Origin: Arthrobacter sp. FW306-2-2C-D06B
Lineage (GTDB): Bacteria; Actinomycetota; Actinomycetes; Actinomycetales; Micrococcaceae
Length of the DNA stretch: 64,000 nt
Assembly (NCBI RefSeq): GCF_021789175.1
Contig: NZ_CP084560.1
Span: 186,001 to 250,000 of the forward strand
Direction: 5' to 3'
A program made the translations under genes and the position numbers. The notes below the pieces were generated by a model, which saw only the letters and a list, made by a program, of their open reading frames with translations, was not told where the DNA came from and ran no database searches. Position 1 is the stretch's first letter, and each line of letters starts with the position of its first letter. This document shows positions 41,759 through 48,925 of the stretch, in pieces.

Positions 41759-44233
41759 CTAGGCGCGCTCGACGTCGGCGGGAGACTTGTCGGGGCGCCA
41801 TCCGCGCCAGACGGGATGGCGCATTCTCTCGGTGCCGGTCCAGTCCCCGAATGTCACCTCTCCCACGAGCTCGGGGGACACCCAGTGCGCGGTGGCGGCA
41901 TCCTCGGCCGGGATGTCATGGAAGGGGGAGTCCGGGCGGTCGAGCCCCTGCATGCGCTTCAGGATGTCGCGCAGCTGCCAGTCCTTGAAGCCAGTGCCCA
42001 CCCGGCCCGCGTAGCGCAGCTTGTCGCCGTCGGGAATCCCCACCAATAACGCACCAATGGTTCCGAGCCTCGCCCCGGCACCGGGCCGCCAGCCACCCAC
42101 CACCACCTCCTGCGTACGTTCCAGCTTGAGTTTGATCCAGGACCTGCTGCGCCGCCCCGGCTGGTAGCGGCTGTCCGCGCGCTTGGCCATGACGCCCTCC
42201 AAGCCGAGCTCGCCGGCGCTGTCCAGGATGTCGTCGAGGTCATGTTCCAGGATCTCGGATATATGGATCGGGGAGCCCTGGGCCGGCAGCTTGGCATGGA
42301 ACTCCGACAACTTGTTCCGGCGCTCGCTGAGCGGCAGGGAGGCGAGGTCGGCGCTGCCGCGGGATCCGGCGTCGTACAGGAGATCGAACACCATGAGCTG
42401 CACGGGGACCGCTGCCCGGGCGCGTTCGACGTCGCCGGGTTTGAAGAGGTTCATCCGCTTCTGGAGCAGCTCGAAGCTGGGCCGGCCGTTCTTGCTGAGT
42501 GCGACGATTTCGCCGTCCGCCACGAAGTCGTGGTCAGGCCAGTAGCGCGGGTCCGCCAGTTCGGGGTAGGTGGGAGTCATGTCGATCCCGGAACGGCTGG
42601 TCAACCTGATCGTGCCGCCAGCCCCTGAAACGATGGCCCGGAATCCGTCCCACTTGAGCTCGAACAGCCAGTCGCCGGAGGAGACATCGGCCGTGGTTCC
42701 GGATGTTGCGAGCATGGGCGCGTAGCTGGGGATCCCGTTGGGTTGTCGCTGGGCGTCAGGCAACAGCACCGCCCGATGGCCCGGTTTGTCCTTCATCAGG
42801 TGGATCAGCCATTGGGACGGCGACTCCCCGGTGTGGATGAGCGCGAAGCGCCGGGTGCCGTGCAATCCGCCGCCCGGGCTGCCGGTGAGGGTGGCAATGA
42901 CTTCCTTGCCGTCACGCCATTTTTCGCACTCGAACTCGCCGCTGTCCCAGATGCTGACCGTCCCGGCACCGTATTCGCCCTTCGGAATGATGCCCGCGAA
43001 TTCCGCATACTCCATCGGGTGGTCCTCAGTCCGCACCGCGAGATGGTTCTTGTCCGGAGTGTCCGGCACGCCCCGCGGCAATGCCCAGGACGCCAGGACT
43101 CCGTCGTGCTCCAGCCGGAAGTCCAAGTGGAAACGGCGCGCATGGTGCTCCTGGATGACGAAGATTCCGCCGGGCGGATGGGGTTCCGCGTCGGCTTGGA
43201 GCGGGCGCGAACCGGGGTGGTGTTCGACGCCGGGAAATGGTTCGGGGGTCCGCTGCGGATCGCGCTTGTCCACGTAACTGGCTAGCCGCGGGTTCACTGC
43301 GGTGGCCGCCGCCGTGCTGGTGGGGGTGCCGGCGGCGCTGGTGCCGGCCGCCACCGCGGCGAAGGGGTCCTTTCCCTCTTTGACGCGCTTCATGACGGCT
43401 GTGAAGTCCAGATGCTCGAGCGTGGGGGAGGCGAGTTCCCGCCACGTCCTCGGTGCGGCCACCATCGGGTGGGCCCGACCGCGGAGGGAGTACGGGACGA
43501 TGGTGGTCTTGTTCCCGCTGTTCTGGCTCCAGTCCACCAGCACCTTGCCGTTGCGCAGGGTCTTTTTCATATCACTGACCACGAGGTCAGGATGGTCGGC
43601 CTCGAGCGAGCGCGCCAACTCGTGCGCGAACGCGGAGACCTGCTCCCACTTGCGGGTGCCATCCAGCCCGGCGTAGAGATGGATGCCCTTGCTGCCGCTC
43701 GTCACAGGGACCGGATCGAGGCCCACGTCCTGCAGGATGCTGCGCGCCAACTTGGCGACTTCGACGCATTCGGGAAGGCCCGTGCCGGGACCGGGGTCGA
43801 GGTCCAGGACAAGGCGGTCCGGCGGCAGCATGGTTCCGTCGGGGTCCACTTGCCATTGCGGCACGTGGATTTCCAAGGCGGCAATCTGGGCCAGCCAGGT
43901 GAGCGTAGCGAGGTTGTTTACCAGCGGGTAAACGTTACTGTGTTCCCTGTGTTGGATGGTGACCCGCGGAACCCACGACGGCGCGGAGTCGTCCAGGTTC
44001 TTTTGGAAGAACATCTGCCCGGGATCCGACGTGGTCCCTACTCCGTGCACCCAGCGCTTCCGGGTGGCGGGCCGGTTGGCGGCAGCCGGGATCAGGGACG
44101 GGGCCACAGCGGCGTAGTATTCGAGCACTTCGGCCTTGGTGGTGCCAGTCTCCGGGTAGATGATTTTGCCCAGGTTGGTGAGCGTCAGTTCATGGCCTTC
44201 AACGTTGACGCGTTCCTTCTGGCTGGTTGCCAC
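41759..44233 (-). CDS. ligD: multifunctional ATP-dependent DNA ligase LigD (polymerase-phosphoesterase-ligase)
   Basis: A GTG start follows GGAGG by six bases. The 824-residue protein has an N-terminal primase/polymerase domain (LVLDLDPGPG metal site, SGSKGIHLYA). The phosphoesterase domain follows (IQEHHARRFHLDFRLEHDGV and the PMEYAEFAG segment), then the ATP-dependent ligase domain with nucleotidyl lysine K527 in ELKWDG and a C-terminal OB part (KLERTQEVVVGGWRPG). This order matches mycobacterial LigD. It acts with Ku in non-homologous end joining and is encoded 38 bases away, divergent from ku. Confidence 0.95.
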   Translation of the reverse strand: MATSQKERVNVEGHELTLTNLGKIIYPETGTTKAEVLEYYAAVAPSLIPAAANRPATRKRWVHGVGTTSDPGQMFFQKNLDDSAPSWVPRVTIQHREHSNVYPLVNNLATLTWLAQIAALEIHVPQWQVDPDGTMLPPDRLVLDLDPGPGTGLPECVEVAKLARSILQDVGLDPVPVTSGSKGIHLYAGLDGTRKWEQVSAFAHELARSLEADHPDLVVSDMKKTLRNGKVLVDWSQNSGNKTTIVPYSLRGRAHPMVAAPRTWRELASPTLEHLDFTAVMKRVKEGKDPFAAVAAGTSAAGTPTSTAAATAVNPRLASYVDKRDPQRTPEPFPGVEHHPGSRPLQADAEPHPPGGIFVIQEHHARRFHLDFRLEHDGVLASWALPRGVPDTPDKNHLAVRTEDHPMEYAEFAGIIPKGEYGAGTVSIWDSGEFECEKWRDGKEVIATLTGSPGGGLHGTRRFALIHTGESPSQWLIHLMKDKPGHRAVLLPDAQRQPNGIPSYAPMLATSGTTADVSSGDWLFELKWDGFRAIVSGAGGTIRLTSRSGIDMTPTYPELADPRYWPDHDFVADGEIVALSKNGRPSFELLQKRMNLFKPGDVERARAAVPVQLMVFDLLYDAGSRGSADLASLPLSERRNKLSEFHAKLPAQGSPIHISEILEHDLDDILDSAGELGLEGVMAKRADSRYQPGRRSRSWIKLKLERTQEVVVGGWRPGAGARLGTIGALLVGIPDGDKLRYAGRVGTGFKDWQLRDILKRMQGLDRPDSPFHDIPAEDAATAHWVSPELVGEVTFGDWTGTERMRHPVWRGWRPDKSPADVERA

Positions 44234-44271
44234 CTCTTCACCTCCGCCTTGTTGTGATGTTCACTTAGTGC

Positions 44272-45162
44272 ATGAGGGCCATATGGAAGGGTTCTATCGC
44301 GTTCGGGCTGGTCAACGTACCCGTCAAGCTCTACAGCGCCACCGAGGACCACGATGTCAGTCTCCACCAGGTCCACAACAAGGACGGAGGCCGCATCCGT
44401 TACCAGCGGAAGTGCGAAATCTGCGCCTCTGTTGTGGATTACGAGGATATCGACAAGGCCTACGAAGAGGAAGGCCGCACCGTGGTGCTCTCCGCAGCCG
44501 ACTTGAAGTCGCTTCCCGCGGAGAACAGCCGCGAGATCGAGGTGGTGGAGTTCGTTCCGGCCGAGCAGTTGGACCCCATCATGTACGAGCGGCCGTACTA
44601 CCTCGAGCCGGATTCCAAGTCGCCCAAGGCCTACATGCTGCTTTTGCGCACGCTGCAGGACACCGAGCGCGTGGCCATTGTGCAATATGCCCTCCGGCAG
44701 AAGACCAGGCTCGGTGCGCTGCGGGTACGTGGCGACGTGCTGATGCTGCAATCCCTGCTCTGGGACGACGAGGTCCGCGAAGCCAACTTCCCCTCGCTGG
44801 AAACAGACGTCAAGATCTCGGACAAGGAGCTCGAGATGTCCTCGGCTCTGGTGGACTCCATGGCGCGCGACTTCGAGCCCGAGCAATACACCGACAACTA
44901 CCAAGTTCAATTGCGTCAGCTCATCGCCGCCAAGCTCGAAAAGGGAGACTCCATCGACACCGAAGAGACGTTCGGTGCAGCAGCCAGCGAAGGTGAAGGC
45001 GGCGAGGTCATCGACCTCATGGAAGCGCTCAAGCGGAGTTTGGAGAAGAAACGCGGCAAAGAGGCCGGCGGGTCGTCCGCTGCTTCGTCCGCCGAAGAGT
45101 CCGACGACGGCGCCACGGCCAAAGCTGCCAGCAAGCCCAGGGCGAGGGTCAAGAAAGCCTGA
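44272..45162 (+). CDS. ku: Ku homodimer DNA end-binding protein
   Basis: The 296-residue protein begins MRAIWKGSIAFGLVNVPVKL, the conserved opening of bacterial Ku. The core beta-barrel includes RKCEICASVVDYEDIDKAYE and LRTLQDTERVAIVQYALRQKTRLGALR. The C-terminal tail from about 245 is low-complexity and ends basic (KPRARVKKA), as in other actinobacterial Ku where the tail aids DNA binding. It binds double-strand ends and recruits LigD, whose gene is divergent across a short shared promoter region. Confidence 0.95.
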   Translation: MRAIWKGSIAFGLVNVPVKLYSATEDHDVSLHQVHNKDGGRIRYQRKCEICASVVDYEDIDKAYEEEGRTVVLSAADLKSLPAENSREIEVVEFVPAEQLDPIMYERPYYLEPDSKSPKAYMLLLRTLQDTERVAIVQYALRQKTRLGALRVRGDVLMLQSLLWDDEVREANFPSLETDVKISDKELEMSSALVDSMARDFEPEQYTDNYQVQLRQLIAAKLEKGDSIDTEETFGAAASEGEGGEVIDLMEALKRSLEKKRGKEAGGSSAASSAEESDDGATAKAASKPRARVKKA

Positions 45163-45211
45163 CGCGCCGCCGTCGTGCGCTCCGCGAAAACCTCTGCGCC
45201 TCGCGAAAACT

Positions 45212-45489
45212 GGACATGTCCCTCTTGGCCCGCCCGGGAGCGAGGCACATGTCCCTTGTATGGTGCGAGGAGTGGACATAGCACGAATATGTCCACTCCT
45301 GGGCTCGAGCGGAGAGCATGTCCCTTGGGGACCTCCGCAGTTGTTCGCCGGGAGCAACGGACATGTCCCTTGTATGGTGCGAGGAGTGGACATAGCACGA
45401 ATATGTCCACTCCTGGGCTCGGGCGGAGAGCATGTCCCTTGGGGATTTCCGCAGTTCTTCCCCGCGAGCAACGGACATGTCCCTTGGAG
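45212..45489. repeat. 114-bp tandem repeat array with internal hairpins (family 2)
   Basis: ACATGTCCCTTG occurs at 45247, 45361 and 45475, exactly 114 bases apart; two full units and a partial third are present, with an earlier GGACATGTCC at 45212. Each full unit holds a perfect 13-bp hairpin, AGGAGTGGACATA / TATGTCCACTCCT (45268-45300 and 45382-45414, seven-base loop). A GAGCATGTCCCTTGGGG block follows. The array fills the gap between convergent ku and the Rho-N-like gene. A related element is at 48528. Confidence 0.9.
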
Positions 45490-45492
45490 GGC

Positions 45493-45759
45493 CTAGTGGT
45501 TTCGCAACGCCGAGATCAGCTCGGATTTCTTCTTAGCTGAGTACCCTGTGAGCCCCAGTTCCTTGGCCCGGGACTTCAATTGGGGCACGGTCCAGTCCTC
45601 ATAGTCACCCGAGATGCCACCACGATGGCCGATTTCCTTGCGGCCTTCCTTGGCCGCGGCATTCGAGATTCTGGCGGCCTTTTCCTTCGAGGCGCCATCC
45701 TCCCGGAGAGCTTCGTAGAGTTTCGGATCCTTGAGGCTGGGATTCTTCTTCTCTGGCAT
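45493..45759 (-). CDS. small Rho-N/SAP-like domain protein
   Basis: AGGAGG lies five bases before the ATG. The 88-residue product begins [20 protein letters not shown] and ends [37 protein letters not shown]. The latter is the helix-extended-loop-helix of Rho N-terminal/SAP-type nucleic-acid-binding domains. A role in nucleic acid binding under stress is plausible beside Ku/LigD but unproven. Confidence 0.82.
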   Translation of the reverse strand: MPEKKNPSLKDPKLYEALREDGASKEKAARISNAAAKEGRKEIGHRGGISGDYEDWTVPQLKSRAKELGLTGYSAKKKSELISALRNH

Positions 45760-45786
45760 CTGTTCCTCCTGCGGTCAAGATTCTGG

Positions 45787-46215
45787 CTAAGACGGAAGCT
45801 CCATCCGGAAACCGCAGCGGCATTGGAGCACCTTTGTCGCCAGGTACACGTCGAGAAGGTCCACAGCGGGGTCCTCAGTGGATATCGGCGCGTATACGCT
45901 GTGGAATCCGGTTCCCGAAATCTTCATCGGTTCGCCGCAGTGGATGTACTCGCCGCCGAATTGAAGCATGCCCGATACCGTGCCTCGTTGGTTCAGGATG
46001 GCTGCGACATCCTGGAACGTCGCAGCATGGGCGTAGAACATGTCGCATTCCACGCAGGTGTAAGCGACATCCACGAGCTCTGCCGTCGGTGGTTTGAGTG
46101 GCTCGATGGAATCCAGGATGACGTGCTCGGCAGTGTGGCACTTGCCGCACCAGATTCGTTCCGCTCTGGGGTGAGGTGCGCCGTTGGGAACGATCGGGTC
46201 AGAGATAGTCGGCAT
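45787..46215 (-). CDS. zinc-ribbon-type protein, paralogue of the 55021 gene
   Basis: The start at MPTISDPIV has AAGGAG eight bases upstream; a longer frame lacks this. The 142-residue protein has paired cysteines in RIWCGKCHTAEH, YTCVECDMFYAH, YIHCGEP and a C-terminal LQCRCGFRMELPS. These suggest two zinc sites. The protein at 55021-55452 shares the layout and the C-terminal CGF.xE.P ending. No named family was recognised. Confidence 0.75.
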   Translation of the reverse strand: MPTISDPIVPNGAPHPRAERIWCGKCHTAEHVILDSIEPLKPPTAELVDVAYTCVECDMFYAHAATFQDVAAILNQRGTVSGMLQFGGEYIHCGEPMKISGTGFHSVYAPISTEDPAVDLLDVYLATKVLQCRCGFRMELPS

Positions 46216-46281
46216 CGACTTAACTCCTTGAAGCGGGAAGTGCGGCTCCCGCACGAGGCGGAAGCCGCACTTCGAGCGGAT

Positions 46282-46458
46282 TTAGTCCTTCTTGAAAGCG
46301 TCCTTGACCTTTTCGCCGGCCGACTTCAGGTCGCTCTTGCTCTGATCCATCTTGCCTTCGGCTTCGAGCTTCTCGTTGCCCGTCAGCTTCCCAGCTGCTT
46401 CCTTGGATTTGCCTGCAAGCTTTTCTCCGGCGTTCTGGATCTTGTCATCTGCACCCAT
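46282..46458 (-). CDS. CsbD-family stress protein
   Basis: This 58-residue gene was read directly from the sequence: it begins MGADDKIQNAGEKLAGKSKE and ends KSAGEKVKDAFKKD. AAAGGAG lies eight bases before the ATG. The repeated K/E/G-rich helical pattern with AGK.KE..GK.T is that of CsbD-like proteins, which are induced by general stress in many bacteria and have no known biochemical activity. It sits among other stress genes (Dps, zinc ribbon, Ku). Confidence 0.88.
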   Translation of the reverse strand: MGADDKIQNAGEKLAGKSKEAAGKLTGNEKLEAEGKMDQSKSDLKSAGEKVKDAFKKD

Positions 46459-46554
46459 GGACGTACTCCTTTGCTGGTAATGGATTACTTCATTCCGCCA
46501 AGCACGCGGGGCCTGGCCGGAAAGGGGCCGGGTCGCCCTAACTGCTGTTGTCGG

Positions 46555-46725
46555 TCAAACGCCGTGTGACCGGCGGCCGGACATGAAGCTAAGGAGCCAG
46601 CCGATGGCCGCGACGATCAGGAGGACAACGCCGACCCAGAGGAGCCAGCTCACGGCCTGCGAGAATCCGCCGACGAGCAGAAGAACGATTGCCACAACGC
46701 CTGCAATGATCAGAAGAGTGTTCAC
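46555..46725 (-). CDS. small two-helix membrane protein
   Basis: A GTG start gives a 56-residue protein beginning MNTLLIIAGVVAIVLLLVGG and ending SFMSGRRSHGV. Two hydrophobic helices are joined by FSQAVSWLLW. AAGGA lies ten bases upstream, a long spacing. Similar tiny membrane proteins (DUF6131 type) accompany CsbD genes in actinobacteria. The function is unknown. Confidence 0.75.
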   Translation of the reverse strand: MNTLLIIAGVVAIVLLLVGGFSQAVSWLLWVGVVLLIVAAIGWLLSFMSGRRSHGV

Positions 46726-47054
46726 GATGACACATTCCTTAGTTCAGCGGGACCGCCGGCAAGCGCGCGGGCCCCTTGCGATGTATTCGGTTATCGGTTC
46801 GCTTGCGAACCGTGGTTCCCCGCCAGGCCCCCAGGCCCCGTGCAAGGTCTTGCTATAGCGGATGCCGCCCCGATTTTCGGGGTTTTCATCCGGAGGGACC
46901 GGCATCGACTTCCTCCATGGTACTACTAAGTACCCTTATCAAATCAAGTACTAAGTACACTTATAAAGATTTCTGGGTTTAGTCGTAGGCTAAACGCAAG
47001 GTCGTGCGCCGGGTTCCAGCGCACGCATCGGATGGTCGTCTAGGAGGAGAAAAC
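46726..47054. other. 329-bp divergent intergenic region upstream of dps
   Basis: The stretch separates the small membrane protein gene from dps. It holds a terminator-like hairpin CCCCGA-TTT-TCGGGG followed by TTTT (46868-46886), which belongs to no obvious upstream gene. An AT-rich block with direct repeats and a TATAAA box (46924-46967) follows. No coding frame is supported. Confidence 0.55.
46924..46967 (+). promoter_or_regulatory. direct repeats and -10 box of the dps promoter
   Basis: TACTAAGTACCCTTAT (46924-46939) and TACTAAGTACACTTAT (46949-46964) are near-identical 16-base units 25 bases apart. Each contains a TACTnAGTA mirror. The second runs into TATAAA (46962-46967), a good -10 box, giving a leader of about 80 bases. 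The region is far more AT-rich than its surroundings. A regulator binding both units would overlap the promoter. Confidence 0.5.
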
Positions 47055-47534
47055 GTGAAGGCATCGCAAACTCTGGCAGATAATCTCCAGCTGGTTTTGA
47101 CGGATCTGATTGAACTCCAGCTCCAAGGAAAACAGGCCCATTGGAACATTGTTGGGGCCAATTTCCGGGACCTGCATCTGCAACTTGACGAACTGGTCGC
47201 GGCGGCCCGGGAGTTCGCCGACGAAACCGCCGAAAGGATGCGGGCGCTCCATGCTCTTCCCGATGGCAGGAGCAGCACCATCGCTGCCTCAACCAGGCTG
47301 GAGCAATTCCCCGCGGGATTGACCAAAACCAAGGACGCCGTGAAGCTGATCACCGACCGCCTGGAGCGCACCGTCCAGACCATGCGTGATGTCCACGACG
47401 AAGTAGACGAAGAAGACCCCACGACGGCGGACCTCCTCCACGCGTTCATTGCCCGTTTGGAGCAGCTCGCCTGGATGATCAGTGCCGAGATCATGTCAGC
47501 CAGTGCCTCAGTGGCGGACCCACAGGAAGCCTAG
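47055..47534 (+). CDS. dps: Dps-family ferritin-like DNA protection protein
   Basis: A GTG start follows TAGGAGGAG. The 159-residue four-helix protein has the Dps ferroxidase-site segment KQAHWNIVGANFRDLHLQLDEL, with His in AHWN and His/Asp/Glu in FRDLHLQLDEL. The LHALPDGRSSTI stretch follows. Dps forms 12-subunit shells that oxidise iron with peroxide and protect DNA in starvation. Confidence 0.92.
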   Translation: MKASQTLADNLQLVLTDLIELQLQGKQAHWNIVGANFRDLHLQLDELVAAAREFADETAERMRALHALPDGRSSTIAASTRLEQFPAGLTKTKDAVKLITDRLERTVQTMRDVHDEVDEEDPTTADLLHAFIARLEQLAWMISAEIMSASASVADPQEA

Positions 47535-47567
47535 GAACCCGGGAAGCCAGGCAAGCGGCGCCAGGGC

Positions 47568-48518
47568 ATGCCACGACTCCGTCGCAGCAAACCCGGCACT
47601 CCGGGCATTTCCCGGCGAAGGTCCGGCCGCGGATTCAGCTACTACCATCCGGACGGATCGCTTATCGCGGGTGGGGATCGCAAGCGCCTTGACGCGCTGG
47701 CGATTCCTCCTGCGTGGTCCGATGTCTGGATATGTCCGTTCGAGAACGGGCACATCCAGGCAATGGGGGTGGACGACGCCGGCCGGAGCCAATACATCTA
47801 CCACCCGGACTGGCGGGCTCGCCAGGATGCTGAAAAGTTCGCCCGGGCCGCGCGGCTCGGGGCCCTCCTGCCGCAGGCGCGCCGACTGGTCTCCCGGCAT
47901 CTGCGGGAGTCAGCGTCGGAGAAGAGCAAAACCTTGGCCGCGGCCGTTCGGCTCATGGATCTCGGTGCCTTGCGCATCGGATCCGATGGTTACACGCGCA
48001 GCAACGGGTCGTACGGGCTGACCACGCTGAGGTGCAGGCACGTGAATGTCACGGGGGACACGGTTGCCCTGCATTTCCCAGGGAAAAGCGGTCAAACCTG
48101 GGATTCCAGCATCGAGGACCCTGTGCTGGCCCGATTCCTCGGACCCTTGGCAAGCAGGCCCGGCAAGGAGTCCCTGCTGGTCTTCGATGAGGGTGAGGGA
48201 CCGGTCTCCCTGAATGCCTCGATGGTCAACGAGTACCTTCGCCACCTCACCGGCGGCGACTATACGGCCAAGGACTTCCGCACGTGGAAAGGGACCGCGT
48301 CAGCCGGCATGGCGCTCGCAGGCAGATCGAAAGTGCCGCCCCGCCAGCGGGTCCTCGAGGCGATCAAGCAAACCGCCGAACTTCTCGGCAACACGCCCAC
48401 GGTGGCGAGGGCGGCCTACGTCGATCCGCGCGTCGTCGAGGGTTTCCTGGCCGGGGACCTCGAACAGCTCAAGGCCACCGAGTCGGAAATTGCGGCCTAC
48501 CTGAATAATCTGCCCTGA
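47568..48518 (+). CDS. type IB DNA topoisomerase (poxvirus-like)
   Basis: The 316-residue protein contains the type IB catalytic set: Arg in MDLGALRIGSDGYTRSNGSYG, Lys in HFPGKSGQ, Arg in DFRTWKGT and the nucleophile Tyr284 in TVARAAYVDPRV. The DFRTWKGT..A segment is highly diagnostic. The N-terminal part with YYHPDGSLI and RLDALAIPPAW is the usual DNA-binding domain. It relaxes supercoils through a 3'-phosphotyrosine intermediate. It starts 33 bases after dps and may share its transcript. Confidence 0.93.
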   Translation: MPRLRRSKPGTPGISRRRSGRGFSYYHPDGSLIAGGDRKRLDALAIPPAWSDVWICPFENGHIQAMGVDDAGRSQYIYHPDWRARQDAEKFARAARLGALLPQARRLVSRHLRESASEKSKTLAAAVRLMDLGALRIGSDGYTRSNGSYGLTTLRCRHVNVTGDTVALHFPGKSGQTWDSSIEDPVLARFLGPLASRPGKESLLVFDEGEGPVSLNASMVNEYLRHLTGGDYTAKDFRTWKGTASAGMALAGRSKVPPRQRVLEAIKQTAELLGNTPTVARAAYVDPRVVEGFLAGDLEQLKATESEIAAYLNNLP

Positions 48519-48527
48519 ATAGACAAT

Positions 48528-48606
48528 GAGCATGCTCCCCGTTGGCTGCGAGGGATGGACATATTAGGAATATGTCCATCCCTGAGTGCCAAGGGAGAGC
48601 ATGCTC
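48528..48606. repeat. palindromic element related to family 2
   Basis: Two copies of the self-complementary GAGCATGCTC (48528-48537 and 48597-48606) bracket a perfect 15-bp hairpin, AGGGATGGACATATT / AATATGTCCATCCCT (48551-48583, three-base loop). The hairpin core GGACATA/TATGTCC and the flanking CATG blocks match the design of the 114-bp array at 45212. It lies between convergent topoisomerase and HPr genes. Confidence 0.85.
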
Positions 48607-48613
48607 AGTGGGG

Positions 48614-48892
48614 TTACTCGGCGTCGTGGTCCGTTTCGAGGATCTTCACGAGACGGTCCAGGGCTTCGTCGGCCCCGGCACCCTCTGCCCGCAGCACGAC
48701 GACGTCGCCGAATGAAGCTCCGAGGCTCATGAGGGAGAGGATGCTGGCGGCGTCCATGGCATCGTCGGCGGGCTCGCCTTCGCGGGCGATCGTGACCTCG
48801 ATGTCCAGCTCGCCGGCGGCTTCGGCGAAGATGGCTGCCGGGCGTGCGTGCAGGCCGACGCGGCTGGCGATGGTGGCGGTACGTTCGGACAT
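48614..48892 (-). CDS. ptsH: HPr phosphocarrier protein
   Basis: AAGGAG lies six bases before the ATG. The 92-residue protein has the phosphorylation site H15 in RVGLHARPAA and the regulatory-serine region DAASILSLMSLG. HPr receives phosphate from enzyme I (encoded 33 bases upstream on the same strand) and passes it to EIIA domains such as that of FruA in this cluster. Confidence 0.93.
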   Translation of the reverse strand: MSERTATIASRVGLHARPAAIFAEAAGELDIEVTIAREGEPADDAMDAASILSLMSLGASFGDVVVLRAEGAGADEALDRLVKILETDHDAE

Positions 48893-48925
48893 TGTTGCTC
48901 CTTCGATTGTGGGCTTGGGGAAAGT

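Noticed and set aside
45149..45478. 109-codon minus-strand frame with repeated peptide SPRDMLSARAQEWTYSCYVHSSHHTRDM
   Set aside because: The repeat unit is 114 bases (38 codons), so any stop-free frame repeats automatically. There is no ribosome-binding site, and the underlying DNA is a hairpin array.
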